In this document: in pieces, positions 1 through 9,390 of the stretch
How positions within the stretch are numbered: position 1 is the stretch's first letter
Layout: each line of letters opens with the position of its first letter
Assembly: GCA_016200005.1 (NCBI GenBank)
Contig: JACQFP010000020.1
Location: 1 to 64,000 of the forward strand
DNA: 64,000 bases
Reading direction: 5' to 3'
Source of the DNA: Verrucomicrobiota bacterium
GTDB taxonomy: Bacteria > Verrucomicrobiota > Verrucomicrobiia > Limisphaerales > PALSA-1396
Position numbers and translations under genes: made by a program
Notes under the pieces: model-generated
The model's input: only the letters and a program-made list of their open reading frames with translations
What the model was told of the DNA's origin: nothing
Database searches by the model: none

Positions 1-48
1 CGCTCGCCTTCGCTCCGCCTCACCCCGGAGGGGTGGAGGCGGAGAGAA
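1..48. repeat. GC-rich imperfect palindrome at the window edge
   Basis: Bases 15-46 form an imperfect hairpin (CTCCGCCTCACCCC against GGGGTGGAGGCGGAG). Composition and layout resemble the CCCTCACCC-type palindromes near 5330, 55508 and 63026. It may extend past the left edge. Confidence 0.45.
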
Positions 49-87
49 GAAAGACAATTTACAGAAAGACTTTTACACCGACTCGCG

Positions 88-2034
88 ATGAGCACTCGTG
101 CAGCTACATTCACCGTCACTACCACGGCTGCTGGTGGCGCAGGAAGCCTCTCAAACGCCATTATCCAAGCAAACGCCCCAGGTACGCACACAATCGCGTT
201 CAATATTCTTCCCACGGGCGCGACAGTGCATTATCTTGTGCCACCTTTGGACGGCTTTCCGCTGATCACGAATGACAACGTCACGATTGACGGCACCACC
301 CAGACGGGGTGGGTGAAGAACACGGCGGCGATCACCAATTGCAACAATGCAGCTATCAAGATTGCGCTGGATGCCCGCCCTCCTAACGCCAATTTTCGCG
401 ACATGGCCTATGTTTACTACGGCACCGTGGACGTGCCCCCCTCAAATCCGGTGATCGACAATACCGCGATGTATGGTGATGGCGGAGACGCTGGCGGCAC
501 AGGTCGCGAGCGGGGCGGATATGATCCCGCTTCGGGACCTCCCACGTACGCCACTGGGGAGAAGGCGATCCTTGGCATTTATCGTGCGACAAATGTCACG
601 GTCAAGGGCATCGCGTTTCTTTCCGACGCCGGCGACGGTTATGGTCTTGCCATAGCTCAAGATTTCGGGGGCAACACAGCCATTCTCGACCGCCTTGCGT
701 ATGACGATGGCACTTGCCGCGGGTTTCATCTGGCCGGCTGCGTGTTTGGTATTGATCCCGGCACCGGTGCGGATGCGCTGAGTCAGAATGCCGTCGCGAT
801 GTTTCGCCATCGTGACCGCAATGGTCTGTCCGCAGCGGCGCGGCGCCCACTTTCAATTGACGCGACTCCCGACAATGACACTGTTCCCAATGGCGAAAAC
901 TTCGTCATTGGCGTCGCACCGGGATCTGCGGATCCAAGGGCCGAATTCAACGTGTTCAAATGCACCGAACTGGCAATCGCTGCCGAGGGCATTCACACCC
1001 GTCTTTCCGGTAACCAATTCCACAACCCGCCGGAATTCGGCCGGTCCAGCGATGACTCGGATAATCCCAGCATTCTCTACGGCACCGATGGCGACGGCGT
1101 GAATGATGCCGATGAGGGCAACCTTTTCGACAATACCGTGTTGTTGATCTCACAGTATAACACGCGCGACAAGTTGTTTGTCTTTGCCGGTAACACGTTT
1201 GGTGTCACCTGTGCTGGAGTAAGAACTGCTAGTTTAAATAATGCCGTTGACGAATTTGCTTTTAGCCAGCTAACCAGAGTTCGTTTTGGCTCGGACTTCA
1301 ACGGCGTTAGCGATGCCTTGGAGGGGAACAAGGTTTACGACACCCTCATGTTCTCTTTCTCTAGTAGCACCACCGAAAGCAATCGTGCATGGATTTCGAT
1401 GCGCGGCAATACGCTGGTGAACAACAGCGTTAGGCCTCCGCTAGGTGACGGTTCTGTTGCGTTCGAAGGCGAGAACGTCTATACCAACTTCATGAATGTC
1501 CCCGTTATCCCGGTGATCACCGCGCTTACGACCACGTCGTTGAGTGGCAGTTGTGGGACTCCAGTCGGTGCTCCTTACACGGCTTTGATTGTGGATCTTT
1601 ATGAGTCGGATCCGGAGGGTGGTGCAGCCGGGTTTCCGCAGGGGAAGACCTATCGAGGCAGCTTCGTGGATAACGGGCTGCTTGATTCCAACCCGGCGGT
1701 CGGAGCATTCACCTTCAACATAACCGGCGCGGGTATCTTGACGGGCACCACGAATACACTTACGGTCACGTATGCAAAAGGGGTGACAATCACTTCCGTC
1801 AGTCACGATCCCCTTCTCTGTACCACGACGCTCAACTACCCGCTTGGAAATTACACCGTTGAGTCGGCAACCAGTGTGCTTGGTCCGTGGACAACCGCCG
1901 GTGCGGCGACTGGCAGTAGCACGACCATCATTGCACAATGCGGCGACACGGTGTTCTACCGCCTTGTCTCGACTTCTGGTTCGGGTGGTGGGCAAACTTC
2001 ACCGTTCGCAGACTCTGTAGTAGCTGCGCCCTGA
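88..2034 (+). CDS. Secreted beta-helix-type surface protein, 5' end uncertain
   Basis: This 648-residue protein opens with FTVTTTAAGGAGSLSNAI, a motif normally found just after the signal peptide of bacterial parallel beta-helix surface proteins (the GAGSLRQAI type). Here no signal peptide is visible. The frame stays open without a stop to base 1, but bases 1-48 look like a repeat rather than coding sequence, so the original 5' end may have been lost or frameshifted. The middle is rich in Asn/Thr/Gly/Asp with D-x-D-G-x-N segments. The last ~60 residues (YTVESATSVLGPWTT...FYRLVS) match the C-terminal domain of the genes ending at 3653 and 52517. A hairpin terminator follows. The function is unknown; an extracellular or surface role is inferred. 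Confidence 0.7.
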   Translation: MSTRAATFTVTTTAAGGAGSLSNAIIQANAPGTHTIAFNILPTGATVHYLVPPLDGFPLITNDNVTIDGTTQTGWVKNTAAITNCNNAAIKIALDARPPNANFRDMAYVYYGTVDVPPSNPVIDNTAMYGDGGDAGGTGRERGGYDPASGPPTYATGEKAILGIYRATNVTVKGIAFLSDAGDGYGLAIAQDFGGNTAILDRLAYDDGTCRGFHLAGCVFGIDPGTGADALSQNAVAMFRHRDRNGLSAAARRPLSIDATPDNDTVPNGENFVIGVAPGSADPRAEFNVFKCTELAIAAEGIHTRLSGNQFHNPPEFGRSSDDSDNPSILYGTDGDGVNDADEGNLFDNTVLLISQYNTRDKLFVFAGNTFGVTCAGVRTASLNNAVDEFAFSQLTRVRFGSDFNGVSDALEGNKVYDTLMFSFSSSTTESNRAWISMRGNTLVNNSVRPPLGDGSVAFEGENVYTNFMNVPVIPVITALTTTSLSGSCGTPVGAPYTALIVDLYESDPEGGAAGFPQGKTYRGSFVDNGLLDSNPAVGAFTFNITGAGILTGTTNTLTVTYAKGVTITSVSHDPLLCTTTLNYPLGNYTVESATSVLGPWTTAGAATGSSTTIIAQCGDTVFYRLVSTSGSGGGQTSPFADSVVAAP

Positions 2035-2068
2035 GCGGCCTTCAGACTACCAGCTTTCACCATTTCAC

Positions 2069-2094
2069 GGCCCGCCGAAAGGCGGGCCTTCTCT
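2069..2094 (+). terminator. Rho-independent terminator, GGCCCGCC-GAAA type
   Basis: A perfect 8-bp stem GGCCCGCC/GGCGGGCC with a GAAA tetraloop is followed by TTCTCTATTT. It lies 35 bp after the stop of the preceding gene. Nearly the same hairpin recurs at 3673 and 52560. Confidence 0.85.
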
Positions 2095-2363
2095 ATTTGG
2101 TGTAATGATTCTTTGATTTCGCTCGGTTGATGTGCTCCATTATTTGTAATCTTGCTACGGGTGCATTGTCCTCGGTATCATCAGTCGTAAATTGAAAAAA
2201 TGATTTTGTTCAAATGAGTCTTCTTCTTCGTTTTGCCCCCGGCTTGGCTGGCCGTCGCGCTTGTCAGTACTGCTCGTGTGGTGTTGATTAATTGGCCGTA
2301 GGATGTACAAGCATGCGACACTTTTACTTTCCAAACACACATGAAAGAAACCTGCAGACACTT

Positions 2364-3653
2364 ATGAAAAAACATTTGCTCACAAAATCATTCGCTTGCC
2401 TACTAATGTTGTCAGCCCTGTTGCTGGTGCCGGGAGTCACTCTCGCCCAAGATTGGAGGTTGATCGGGATCACGGGGCAGCAGAATGATCCCACCACAAA
2501 TGGATTGGGTGATTTCGTGTATCCGGACCGCACCCTCTTTCAGATCAACCCTGCCAACGCGGCAATTATCAAACTGTTCCAACCGACGTTTGTTGATCAG
2601 GGCCATGTAATTGGCTTTTGCCCGACGAACGGGCTGGTCTATCATGCGGCCGGTGCCGAGGCATTTACAGACAACCCGTCTAACGTGGGCCAGAACCAAG
2701 GGCAACCGGACAGCGTGGGGAGCGGTTATCAGGACAGTCAGTACTTGGAAACCATTGATCTGGCCACCCGCACGTTGAGTGCGGTTTACAACGCTGACCC
2801 GTGTCCGAATCCGGATCCGACGCTGCCTTGTTTTGGATTGTCCGCACCCCGTCCCAGTTGGGTCCTGCCGGTGATCCGCCGCGATTCCACGCAGACCGCT
2901 TCGTCTTACCGACTTCCACCCGCGGGATTGGGAACGAACGAATACCGCGAAGTGCGTGGCATGGCCTGGTCAACCAACGAGAATCTTTTTTACATCGCCG
3001 ATCAGTACGGCATCTTCAAGTTGACGCCGAGCGGTGACTGCACATTTCTTTCGCGCCCTGCATTTCAGGTAGATGGCAGCACCACTGTGAGCAAAGCGAT
3101 CGCTTTCGTCACCGTGACCAATGTGACGAAGTTGTGGGTCGGACATCAAAAGGGGTCTGGAGCAAATGGGTACGTAATGGAAATCGACACGGAGACTGGC
3201 GCATGGATCAGTGAACTCGCTTTGAGTTATCCCCCGGGCGGCGGAGAGCCGGTGGATCAATTTGGCGGCCTCCTCGGCCTTGCCCAGCATCCGGTGACGG
3301 GAGTCATTTACGGAATTCGAAAGACAGACTTTAACAACTTTTACTTTGCGCGCGAGCTTGTAACTATCAATCCCCAGACAGGTGCCACGACGCTGGTTGG
3401 CAACCTGGGCATGCATTTTACGAGCTTGGCGTTTGTCCTATCACAGCCACTCCAGATTCAATCAGTCACTCGTGACGGAAATGACCTATCACTTACTTGG
3501 TCAGGTAGCTTGCCTCCGTACGAGGTGCAGAGTCGTGCCAGCCTGAGCACCGGCTCCTGGTCCACGGTTGTCACCAACCTCGTCCAGACATCCGTGACGA
3601 TCACCAATGGAGCAAGTGGTACGACGGGTTTCTTCCGGGTGTCTGGACAGTAA
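2364..3653 (+). CDS. Secreted hypothetical protein with Verrucomicrobia-type C-terminal domain
   Basis: The start at 2364 gives a classical signal peptide (MKKHLLTKSFACLLMLSALL, cleavage near TLA-QDW); in-frame codons upstream would hide it. The 429-residue protein has segments that read like a low-complexity beta-propeller (LFQINPANAAIIKLF, VMEIDTETGAWISEL, LVTINPQTGATTLVGNLG), in which each blade pairs a time-series or interval phrase with a value. The final ~65 residues form the domain seen at the ends of the neighbouring gene and of the gene ending at 52517 (YEVQSRASLSTGSWSTV ... FFRVSG). The function is not known; extracellular or surface placement is inferred from the signal peptide. 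Confidence 0.8.
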   Translation: MKKHLLTKSFACLLMLSALLLVPGVTLAQDWRLIGITGQQNDPTTNGLGDFVYPDRTLFQINPANAAIIKLFQPTFVDQGHVIGFCPTNGLVYHAAGAEAFTDNPSNVGQNQGQPDSVGSGYQDSQYLETIDLATRTLSAVYNADPCPNPDPTLPCFGLSAPRPSWVLPVIRRDSTQTASSYRLPPAGLGTNEYREVRGMAWSTNENLFYIADQYGIFKLTPSGDCTFLSRPAFQVDGSTTVSKAIAFVTVTNVTKLWVGHQKGSGANGYVMEIDTETGAWISELALSYPPGGGEPVDQFGGLLGLAQHPVTGVIYGIRKTDFNNFYFARELVTINPQTGATTLVGNLGMHFTSLAFVLSQPLQIQSVTRDGNDLSLTWSGSLPPYEVQSRASLSTGSWSTVVTNLVQTSVTITNGASGTTGFFRVSGQ

Positions 3654-3672
3654 ATAATTTGATACACATCTA

Positions 3673-3698
3673 GGCCCGCTGAAAGGCGGGCCTTTCTT
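3673..3698 (+). terminator. Rho-independent terminator, second copy
   Basis: Stem GGCCCGCT/GGCGGGCC with a GAAA loop, followed by TTTCTTGTT, 20 bp after the stop at 3653. It differs from the copy at 2069 by one base, which gives a G-U pair. Confidence 0.85.
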
Positions 3699-3833
3699 GT
3701 TCAACGCAGCAATTCCTTGAGTCGTGAGGTTCCATGAGCCAAAGGTTTGTATACCGGACGACAAACGACCAACAGGTCGAGGCGGCAATTTTTCTTTTCA
3801 CAGTCACCGGATACCTTCATAAACATCGCACAC

Positions 3834-4955
3834 GTGAATGTCATCCGGCAGCCCAGACAGATTTGGATTTGCCTGGCGGCATTTTTGTTGGCGTCGCACT
3901 CCGTGTTGGCGCACGATGCTGGACTGAGTTCGGCAGATTTGCGATTCGAGACGAATCGTTTGAATGCTGTCGTCACTCTCTCCCTCATCGATCTGACACG
4001 CGCGCTTGCCGACTTGGAGACGCGCGCACCGCTTGACGCCAACCACGACGGGAAGATCACCGAGGAGGAAATGGCCGCCGGCTTGGAACGCGTCAGAACC
4101 TGGGCCGCCGAGGTGTTGAAGGTCAAGTTCGATGGGCAACTGGTCACTCCCGACAAACCACAACTCGTGATTGACGGAACGAACAATTGTCATATCCAAC
4201 TGAGCTTTTATGCAACACGGCCGGGCCATTTGGCTGTGGAAGCCCGCTTGTTCAACCATCTGCCGGCCCGCCATCAACAGTTCCTGACGGTCGTGGACCT
4301 GAACGGACAAGCACTGGGAAAAAAAATGCTGACTCCCCAGTCTGCCAGTTGCGAGTTTGACCTCACTGCATCGCAGGATACCGACAAACCACAACTTGCG
4401 TCATTCAGCGGATTTCTTCTGTTGGGGATGGAACATATTTTGACGGGTTACGATCATCTGCTGTTTCTGCTGGCGTTGTTGCTGGTGTGTCGTGGGTTTA
4501 ATTCGGCGATTCAAATCATCACCTGTTTTACCATTGCTCATTCGATTACGCTGGCGGCGGCGACGTTCAATGTGGTGCAGATGTCCAGCCGGGTGGTCGA
4601 GCCGATGATCGCCGCCTCCATCGTTTACGTCGGTGTGGAAAACCTCGCGCGGCCGGAAGGGCCAAAAGGGCGCTGGTTGCTCACGTTTGCTTTTGGACTG
4701 GTTCACGGCCTTGGCTTTGCGAGTGTATTGCGCGACCTGGGCATCGCCGCGGGGAAAACCGGTGTGGCGGCGCCGCTGGTGGCATTCAATGTGGGCGTGG
4801 AGTTGGGGCAAATCGCGGTGGCAGCCGTGCTGTTGCCGCTGATCTGGAAGTTGCGTGACCGGCCCGTGTTTCTCAAGCGTGGTGTGCCGGTGTGTTCGGC
4901 GCTGGTAGCGTTGGCAGGCAGTTACTGGTTCGTCCAACGCATCTGGTTTTTGTAG
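3834..4955 (+). CDS. HupE/UreJ-type membrane protein with EF-hand-like segment
   Basis: The GTG at 3834 is preferred because it puts a signal peptide at the N-terminus (VNVIRQPRQIWICLAAFLLA, then SHSVLA-HDAG); codons from 3747 would bury it. The exported N-terminal half contains a calcium-binding-like loop DANHDGKITEEEM. The C-terminal half (from about residue 195) has about six membrane segments and the HupE/UreJ_2 hallmark GMEHILTGYDHLLFLLALLL, with later conserved HS and FGLVHGLGFA motifs whose histidines are typical of this family. The family is associated with nickel/cobalt handling, but many members stand alone as here and their substrate is unproven. No hydrogenase or urease genes are nearby. 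Confidence 0.8.
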   Translation: MNVIRQPRQIWICLAAFLLASHSVLAHDAGLSSADLRFETNRLNAVVTLSLIDLTRALADLETRAPLDANHDGKITEEEMAAGLERVRTWAAEVLKVKFDGQLVTPDKPQLVIDGTNNCHIQLSFYATRPGHLAVEARLFNHLPARHQQFLTVVDLNGQALGKKMLTPQSASCEFDLTASQDTDKPQLASFSGFLLLGMEHILTGYDHLLFLLALLLVCRGFNSAIQIITCFTIAHSITLAAATFNVVQMSSRVVEPMIAASIVYVGVENLARPEGPKGRWLLTFAFGLVHGLGFASVLRDLGIAAGKTGVAAPLVAFNVGVELGQIAVAAVLLPLIWKLRDRPVFLKRGVPVCSALVALAGSYWFVQRIWFL

Positions 4956-5030
4956 CTTTGAGTTGTAGAATCCTGCCTCAAAGCTGAAGGTCGCTTTGCC
5001 GAATTCAACTCCATTAAGAAGTTCGCAACA

Positions 5031-5571
5031 TTGAAGATGGTTTTCTGCGTGGTGATGGTGGGTTTGTTTGCCATCGCCTGTAAGAAACCAAAGCCCGCAG
5101 TAAAGATTGACCCGCGTTGGCCGGAAGCTGTCAACCATGTCTTGCGGCAACAAACCGGCATTCTTGAGCCAAGCCTTCCAGACCAACGACCTGCTCCTCA
5201 TCCATCACCAGATGTATTGCATCGGCACGTTCGTGCATGGGTCGTCGCGCAAGCTCGAAGGACAAAAGGGAACGAGTGGACCCCGTCTTCGTCGAGTTAT
5301 ACTGTCTGCCAGAATTGACTTCCGAATTGCCCCTCACCCGTTCCCTCTCCCCATCCGATGGGGAGAGGGTGGTCGAAGACCGGGTGAGGGGTCTGTGTAT
5401 TTCTATGCGGAAATGAATTCTGGCAACCGTTCTAAAACAGGTTGTTGAGGAGATTGACAATTCGGCTGTCCGCCGCCATCAGAAAGACGCCACAGATGCC
5501 AACCTTGAGCATTCTGGACTCTGCTGAAACCGTTGGAGGCGGAATGCAAACCCGCCATTGCGAATAAATGA
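5031..5571 (+). pseudogene. Decayed copy of small lipoprotein gene
   Basis: The sequence is a frameshifted paralogue of the intact gene at 47504-47923. Its start (MVFCVVMVGLFAIACKKPKPAVKIDP) aligns with the intact lipoprotein's VVMFGLLASACNKPQPAVKVDP. One extra base near 5155 shifts the frame, so the homology continues in another frame as TNDLLLIHHQMYCIGTFV; a 2-base loss near 5265 shifts it again. A ~120-bp palindromic element (5307-5425) splits the remainder. Similarity resumes at GTTGTTGAGGAGATTGAC and runs past the ancestral stop (5569-5571) for about 40 bp of non-coding sequence, and an upstream stretch also matches. The copy therefore arose by duplicating a whole block. Confidence 0.85.
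5307..5425. mobile_element. MITE-like palindromic insertion in the lipoprotein pseudogene
   Basis: The terminal inverted repeats TGCCAGAATT...AATTCTGGCA are perfect over 10 bp (5307-5316, 5416-5425) and extend to 18 bp with two mismatches. Inside are a nested CCCCTCACCCG/CGGGTGAGGGG pair and a CCCTCTCCCC/GGGGAGAGGG hairpin. Comparison with the intact paralogue at 47504 shows this segment is absent there, so its borders are defined by an empty site. It encodes nothing. Confidence 0.75.
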
Positions 5572-5715
5572 CGGCCCTTCACCAAGCCGGTAAATCTCCG
5601 CTGCGTCAGCTTAAACGATTTCTCGAGGCCCGCAAGCCAATTACTTTTCAGCATGACGCAAAACACCAGCACCCACGCGCGCATCGCGCGCGACGCCACA
5701 ATGGCCCGGGCCGCG

Positions 5716-8700
5716 TCAAAACTGGAAGCGGAATTGCGCGGTAAACGTCGCGTCGCGTGGGGTTTCCTGATGCAGGTTGAGGGGACTGAGGCGGTAGTTC
5801 CGGCCGGTGAGATTCAGCCCGCCGACCACGATTTCAGCCCGCCTTCTGGGAAAGCGGTAGCCGGCGAGCAAATCCCACTGCCAGTAGTCGGCGTCCGCTC
5901 TTGGCGTTGGATAACCGCCGTTCTCCTGCCGGGTCCAGACGCCGCGCAGTTGCGAGAACCAACCACACGGATGCTGGTAGATGACGCCGAGATTGAGCGT
6001 GTGCAGTGTGCCCCGCAAGGCCTGGCGCGCCGGGAAAGAACCCGCCGCGGCGATGGCGTCCGAGACCGACGTGTAGTTGTCATCCAATTCCGCGCGGCTC
6101 AGGCGGTAAATGGCGGCCAGTGCCCACTCCCGCCCTAACAACTGATGCGTCGAAATCGAGACGGACTTCTCGCGGAACTCCAGCCGCTCGGGCAGCGTGC
6201 CGATGAAGGGGCCGTTGAAATCCACCAATTCAAACGCCCCCTGCTTGCGCTTGACGGTTGATTCCAAAATTTCGCCCACAACGGCCACGTAGGTGCGCGT
6301 GGGAAATTTTTGTTCGAGCGAGACGCCGTAACTCGTGAACGTCGCCCCCGCATTGGCTCCGGCAACCGATTCTGGAATCAAACTCCGAAACGCCTGATTG
6401 AACCCGGCCACTTGTGTGGGCTCCAGTTGGAAGCTCTGATCGAAACTCGCCCCGCTCACGGATTGCGAAAACGCCGCCCGGAGGGTCGTGTCTTTGAGCG
6501 GCGTCCAGATTGCGCCCGCCTTGGGCAGCAGGTGATAATGCGTTTCGGTTTTCGTTGAGAGCGGGGCGAAACGGTAGTCCTCCGGAAATACCAGACGGTC
6601 GTAACTCAACCCGCCAATCAACCGCAGTGAATCCACCACCTGCCACTGTTCGTAGGCGTAGATGTTCCAGCGCTGGAACCGCGCGGACCCGTTTTGGTCG
6701 GAAATCACCTGATCTTGAAACAGATAAAGGTAGTTGAGGTCCACCAGTTCCTGTCGGCTGCGGTTGTCGAAACCGCCGTCCTGGAAACGCGTCCCCATCA
6801 CCATCGTCTGCCGCGGCGTCTGCCAGATTTGTTGGGCCTCCATCGAATAAATCTCCAGCTCGCTCCGGTAACGCTGGCTGGCATCCAGCGGCAGGATTTC
6901 GAGCAGCGTCCGGTTGGGATCCTCGACCAGGTAAATCGTGTGCTGCAACGGGTTCGTCACCGCGTAGGTGTCGATCAACCGGCTGCCCAGCACCAGCGTA
7001 TGCACGCCCGGACTCCATTCGTGATGATAACCGGCCACGAGAATCGGCTCCTGCCGCTCGTCGAAACGGAACGGATCCTGGGCCGCGCCTGCCTGGTCGT
7101 AATACTGCGCCGAGTTTCCACCGCTGGAATAGGCAAGGCTGGCTTGAATATACACGCTGTCCTTGGGGGCAAGTTGCTGCTTCAAGCGCACGTCGTAGGT
7201 CGTTTCCTCAAAATCGCTGTTCGGCCGGTAACCGTGTTCGGAGCGGTAAAATTCTTCGACGGCGAAGCTGCTGTTGCCAAACGTTCCGTACTGCGCCGCA
7301 CCCTGCCGCCAGTCGCCGTGGCTGAAATACTCCGTGCTCGAACTCAATCCCAAGCCTTCGCGCTCGAACAGCTTCGAGTACTCCTGCTGCGAGACCTGTT
7401 GCGAAAGAGTGCTGGCGCCGACCGGGGCCAGCAGCGTGGCCAGCAGGTACTCGCTCACGTAGGGCGTTTCGTAGCGCAGATTTACCCGCTGCGGATCGCG
7501 CAGTTCGTTGAAGCTGTTGGCGAGGAACAGGTGCGCGGAATAGTTTGCGTAATCGGAGTTCACGGCCTTGACCGCTTCGCGCGCGCTCACATCGGTCATG
7601 CCGGCGTCGCGGTAAATATTGGCGAGGTTCGCGCTGCGCACCGCGCGGTCCTGGTCGAGCAAAAGCCGCGAGCGATAAACGCTGCGGTGGTCGTTCAACT
7701 CCTGTGATTTTTCCAAATCGCTCACCGCTTCGTTAATCTGGTTGCGCTGCTGGTTGAGGAGCGCGGAGTAGAGCCAGGAGGTCGGGTCGTTCGGGTCGAG
7801 CCGCCGGGCCAGCCCCAGTTCCTTTACAGCGCGCGGATTGTCGCCGGCGTCGCCGAACGCTTTACCGAGGTAACTGCGCAACATCGAGCGTTGCGGTTCG
7901 AGGGCGGCGGCGGTGAGCAGGTCGTCAAGCCCTTCATGGCGCCGGCCCTTGTGGATCTGGCACAAGCCGCGACCGAGCCAGGCATTGCCCAGCGCGGGGT
8001 CAATCCCGATGGCCTGATCGAAAAGCTGGATGGCTTCGGGAATTCTGTTTTGCGCGCTGAGGGTAAAACCTTTCAGGGCGAGGGCTTGGGCATTTCGCGG
8101 CGAGAGGCGCAAGGCGTTTTCCAAAGCCGCTTGTGCCCCGCCGGTATTGCCAAAACCGAACTCCAGTTCCGCGAGCCGCGCCCAGCCCAGCCCAAAAGCC
8201 GGCGACTTCGCCACGGCGGCTTGAGCGGCCTGCCGCGCCTCCGCCAGTTTGGAGCGCGATTGGAGGTGGTACGATTCCGCCATCCATTCGGTGGCGAGGA
8301 CAGGTGGCGCGGCGCGGGTCCAAGTCTGGTATTTCACGGCGGCGATTAATTCGCGGAGCGCGTCGGCCAGCGGCAACCTGGCCGGCAAGCTTTGCAATAT
8401 CACCTCGGCTCCCGGAACATCACCCACGGCCAGCACCACGGCCGCTCGATAAATCTTCTCGGCATCCGATGCGGGCGCACGATTTTCGGGATAGAGACTC
8501 AAGGCTGGCAGCAAGTCACCGCCGCGATAAGCCGCCAGCGAGTCTGCAAGGATTCTTTGTTCATCTGCGCTCAAATTCAATTCATCGACGTCCAGCACAC
8601 CCGGATAATAAAGACACCATTGGATGATGTTGATCGCATTGAGGACGGCCGTCTTGGTCGGCGGCTGGCCTGCTTCGACCACACCTTGTTCGCCGGAAAC

Positions 8701-9216
8701 CAAAGCCAATTCTCCCAGTTCATTGCGCAACGCGATTTCTCCGTCGATGAGCGTCACGACGGAGCGGCCGTCGTCGGCCACGTCGAGCTGAAATTCCGTG
8801 CCCCGAATGGCCCCGGAAGCCAGCGGCGTGCGAAACTCGAGTTCAGTCGGTTTTTCGCGGCTGAACAGGTACGCCGCACCGGATTTGAGATCGAGGACAG
8901 GCTGATTTTCAACGCGGGCCGGGGACTGAATTTGCAGCGTGGTCAACTCATTCACGCGCAGGACCGTGAGATTGGACAGGCGAACGGTGGCGCGACTGCG
9001 GGCTCCCGTGCGCAAACGGTCACCGACGCGCAGCACTTGATTGGTGTGACCCGCCGTCCAGTCGGTGCCGCCGACGCGGGAAACCTCGACCTTGCCTTCC
9101 ACCGTCAACAGGAGCGACTGGATTGGAAGTGGTGTCACCGGAGTTTGAGCGGGCAGGGTGTCAACCAGAAGGAAGGTGAAAAGCCAGACCCCTAAATGTG
9201 CGATTAAGCGATTCAC
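5716..9216 (-). CDS. FecR domain-TPR-outer-membrane beta-barrel protein
   Basis: This 1166-residue protein has a signal peptide (MNRLIAHLGVWLFTFLLVDT, cleavage near LPAQ). Residues ~35-160 form a FecR-like domain (VEGKVEVSR, LRVGDRLRTGARSRATVRLSN, SGAIRGTEFQLDV). Residues ~300-530 are a tetratricopeptide array (ALALKGFTLSAQNRIPEAI, AWLGRGLCQIHKGRRHEGL, SWLYSALLNQQRNQINEAV). The C-terminal ~550 residues are alternating polar/aromatic strands resembling a TonB-dependent-receptor barrel, ending in FRFQF with a terminal Phe as BamA substrates require. No plug domain or TonB box is obvious. It is probably an outer-membrane protein with a periplasmic or surface protein-interaction module; the ligand is unknown. 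Confidence 0.8.
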   Translation of the reverse strand: MNRLIAHLGVWLFTFLLVDTLPAQTPVTPLPIQSLLLTVEGKVEVSRVGGTDWTAGHTNQVLRVGDRLRTGARSRATVRLSNLTVLRVNELTTLQIQSPARVENQPVLDLKSGAAYLFSREKPTELEFRTPLASGAIRGTEFQLDVADDGRSVVTLIDGEIALRNELGELALVSGEQGVVEAGQPPTKTAVLNAINIIQWCLYYPGVLDVDELNLSADEQRILADSLAAYRGGDLLPALSLYPENRAPASDAEKIYRAAVVLAVGDVPGAEVILQSLPARLPLADALRELIAAVKYQTWTRAAPPVLATEWMAESYHLQSRSKLAEARQAAQAAVAKSPAFGLGWARLAELEFGFGNTGGAQAALENALRLSPRNAQALALKGFTLSAQNRIPEAIQLFDQAIGIDPALGNAWLGRGLCQIHKGRRHEGLDDLLTAAALEPQRSMLRSYLGKAFGDAGDNPRAVKELGLARRLDPNDPTSWLYSALLNQQRNQINEAVSDLEKSQELNDHRSVYRSRLLLDQDRAVRSANLANIYRDAGMTDVSAREAVKAVNSDYANYSAHLFLANSFNELRDPQRVNLRYETPYVSEYLLATLLAPVGASTLSQQVSQQEYSKLFEREGLGLSSSTEYFSHGDWRQGAAQYGTFGNSSFAVEEFYRSEHGYRPNSDFEETTYDVRLKQQLAPKDSVYIQASLAYSSGGNSAQYYDQAGAAQDPFRFDERQEPILVAGYHHEWSPGVHTLVLGSRLIDTYAVTNPLQHTIYLVEDPNRTLLEILPLDASQRYRSELEIYSMEAQQIWQTPRQTMVMGTRFQDGGFDNRSRQELVDLNYLYLFQDQVISDQNGSARFQRWNIYAYEQWQVVDSLRLIGGLSYDRLVFPEDYRFAPLSTKTETHYHLLPKAGAIWTPLKDTTLRAAFSQSVSGASFDQSFQLEPTQVAGFNQAFRSLIPESVAGANAGATFTSYGVSLEQKFPTRTYVAVVGEILESTVKRKQGAFELVDFNGPFIGTLPERLEFREKSVSISTHQLLGREWALAAIYRLSRAELDDNYTSVSDAIAAAGSFPARQALRGTLHTLNLGVIYQHPCGWFSQLRGVWTRQENGGYPTPRADADYWQWDLLAGYRFPRRRAEIVVGGLNLTGRNYRLSPLNLHQETPRDATFTAQFRFQF

Positions 9217-9390
9217 ACGTTGTGAGCGTTTAATCTGGTCATGGGTATGCGGTCATTGAGTTGAGGCCTGTATATCAAAACTGGGGGCCCGTGACAAGCG
9301 ATTCATTCGGCGCCGATGCGCGCGCAGAATCTCAATTGCTTGGTCTGTTGGCCAGCAACCGTATCATTCAAGGCTCGACTGCCCTGACGA

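Noticed and set aside
6694-7707. Long open frame on the plus strand opposite the FecR-TPR-barrel gene
   Set aside because: It mirrors codon structure of the conserved minus-strand protein, has no recognisable motif and no ribosome-binding site.
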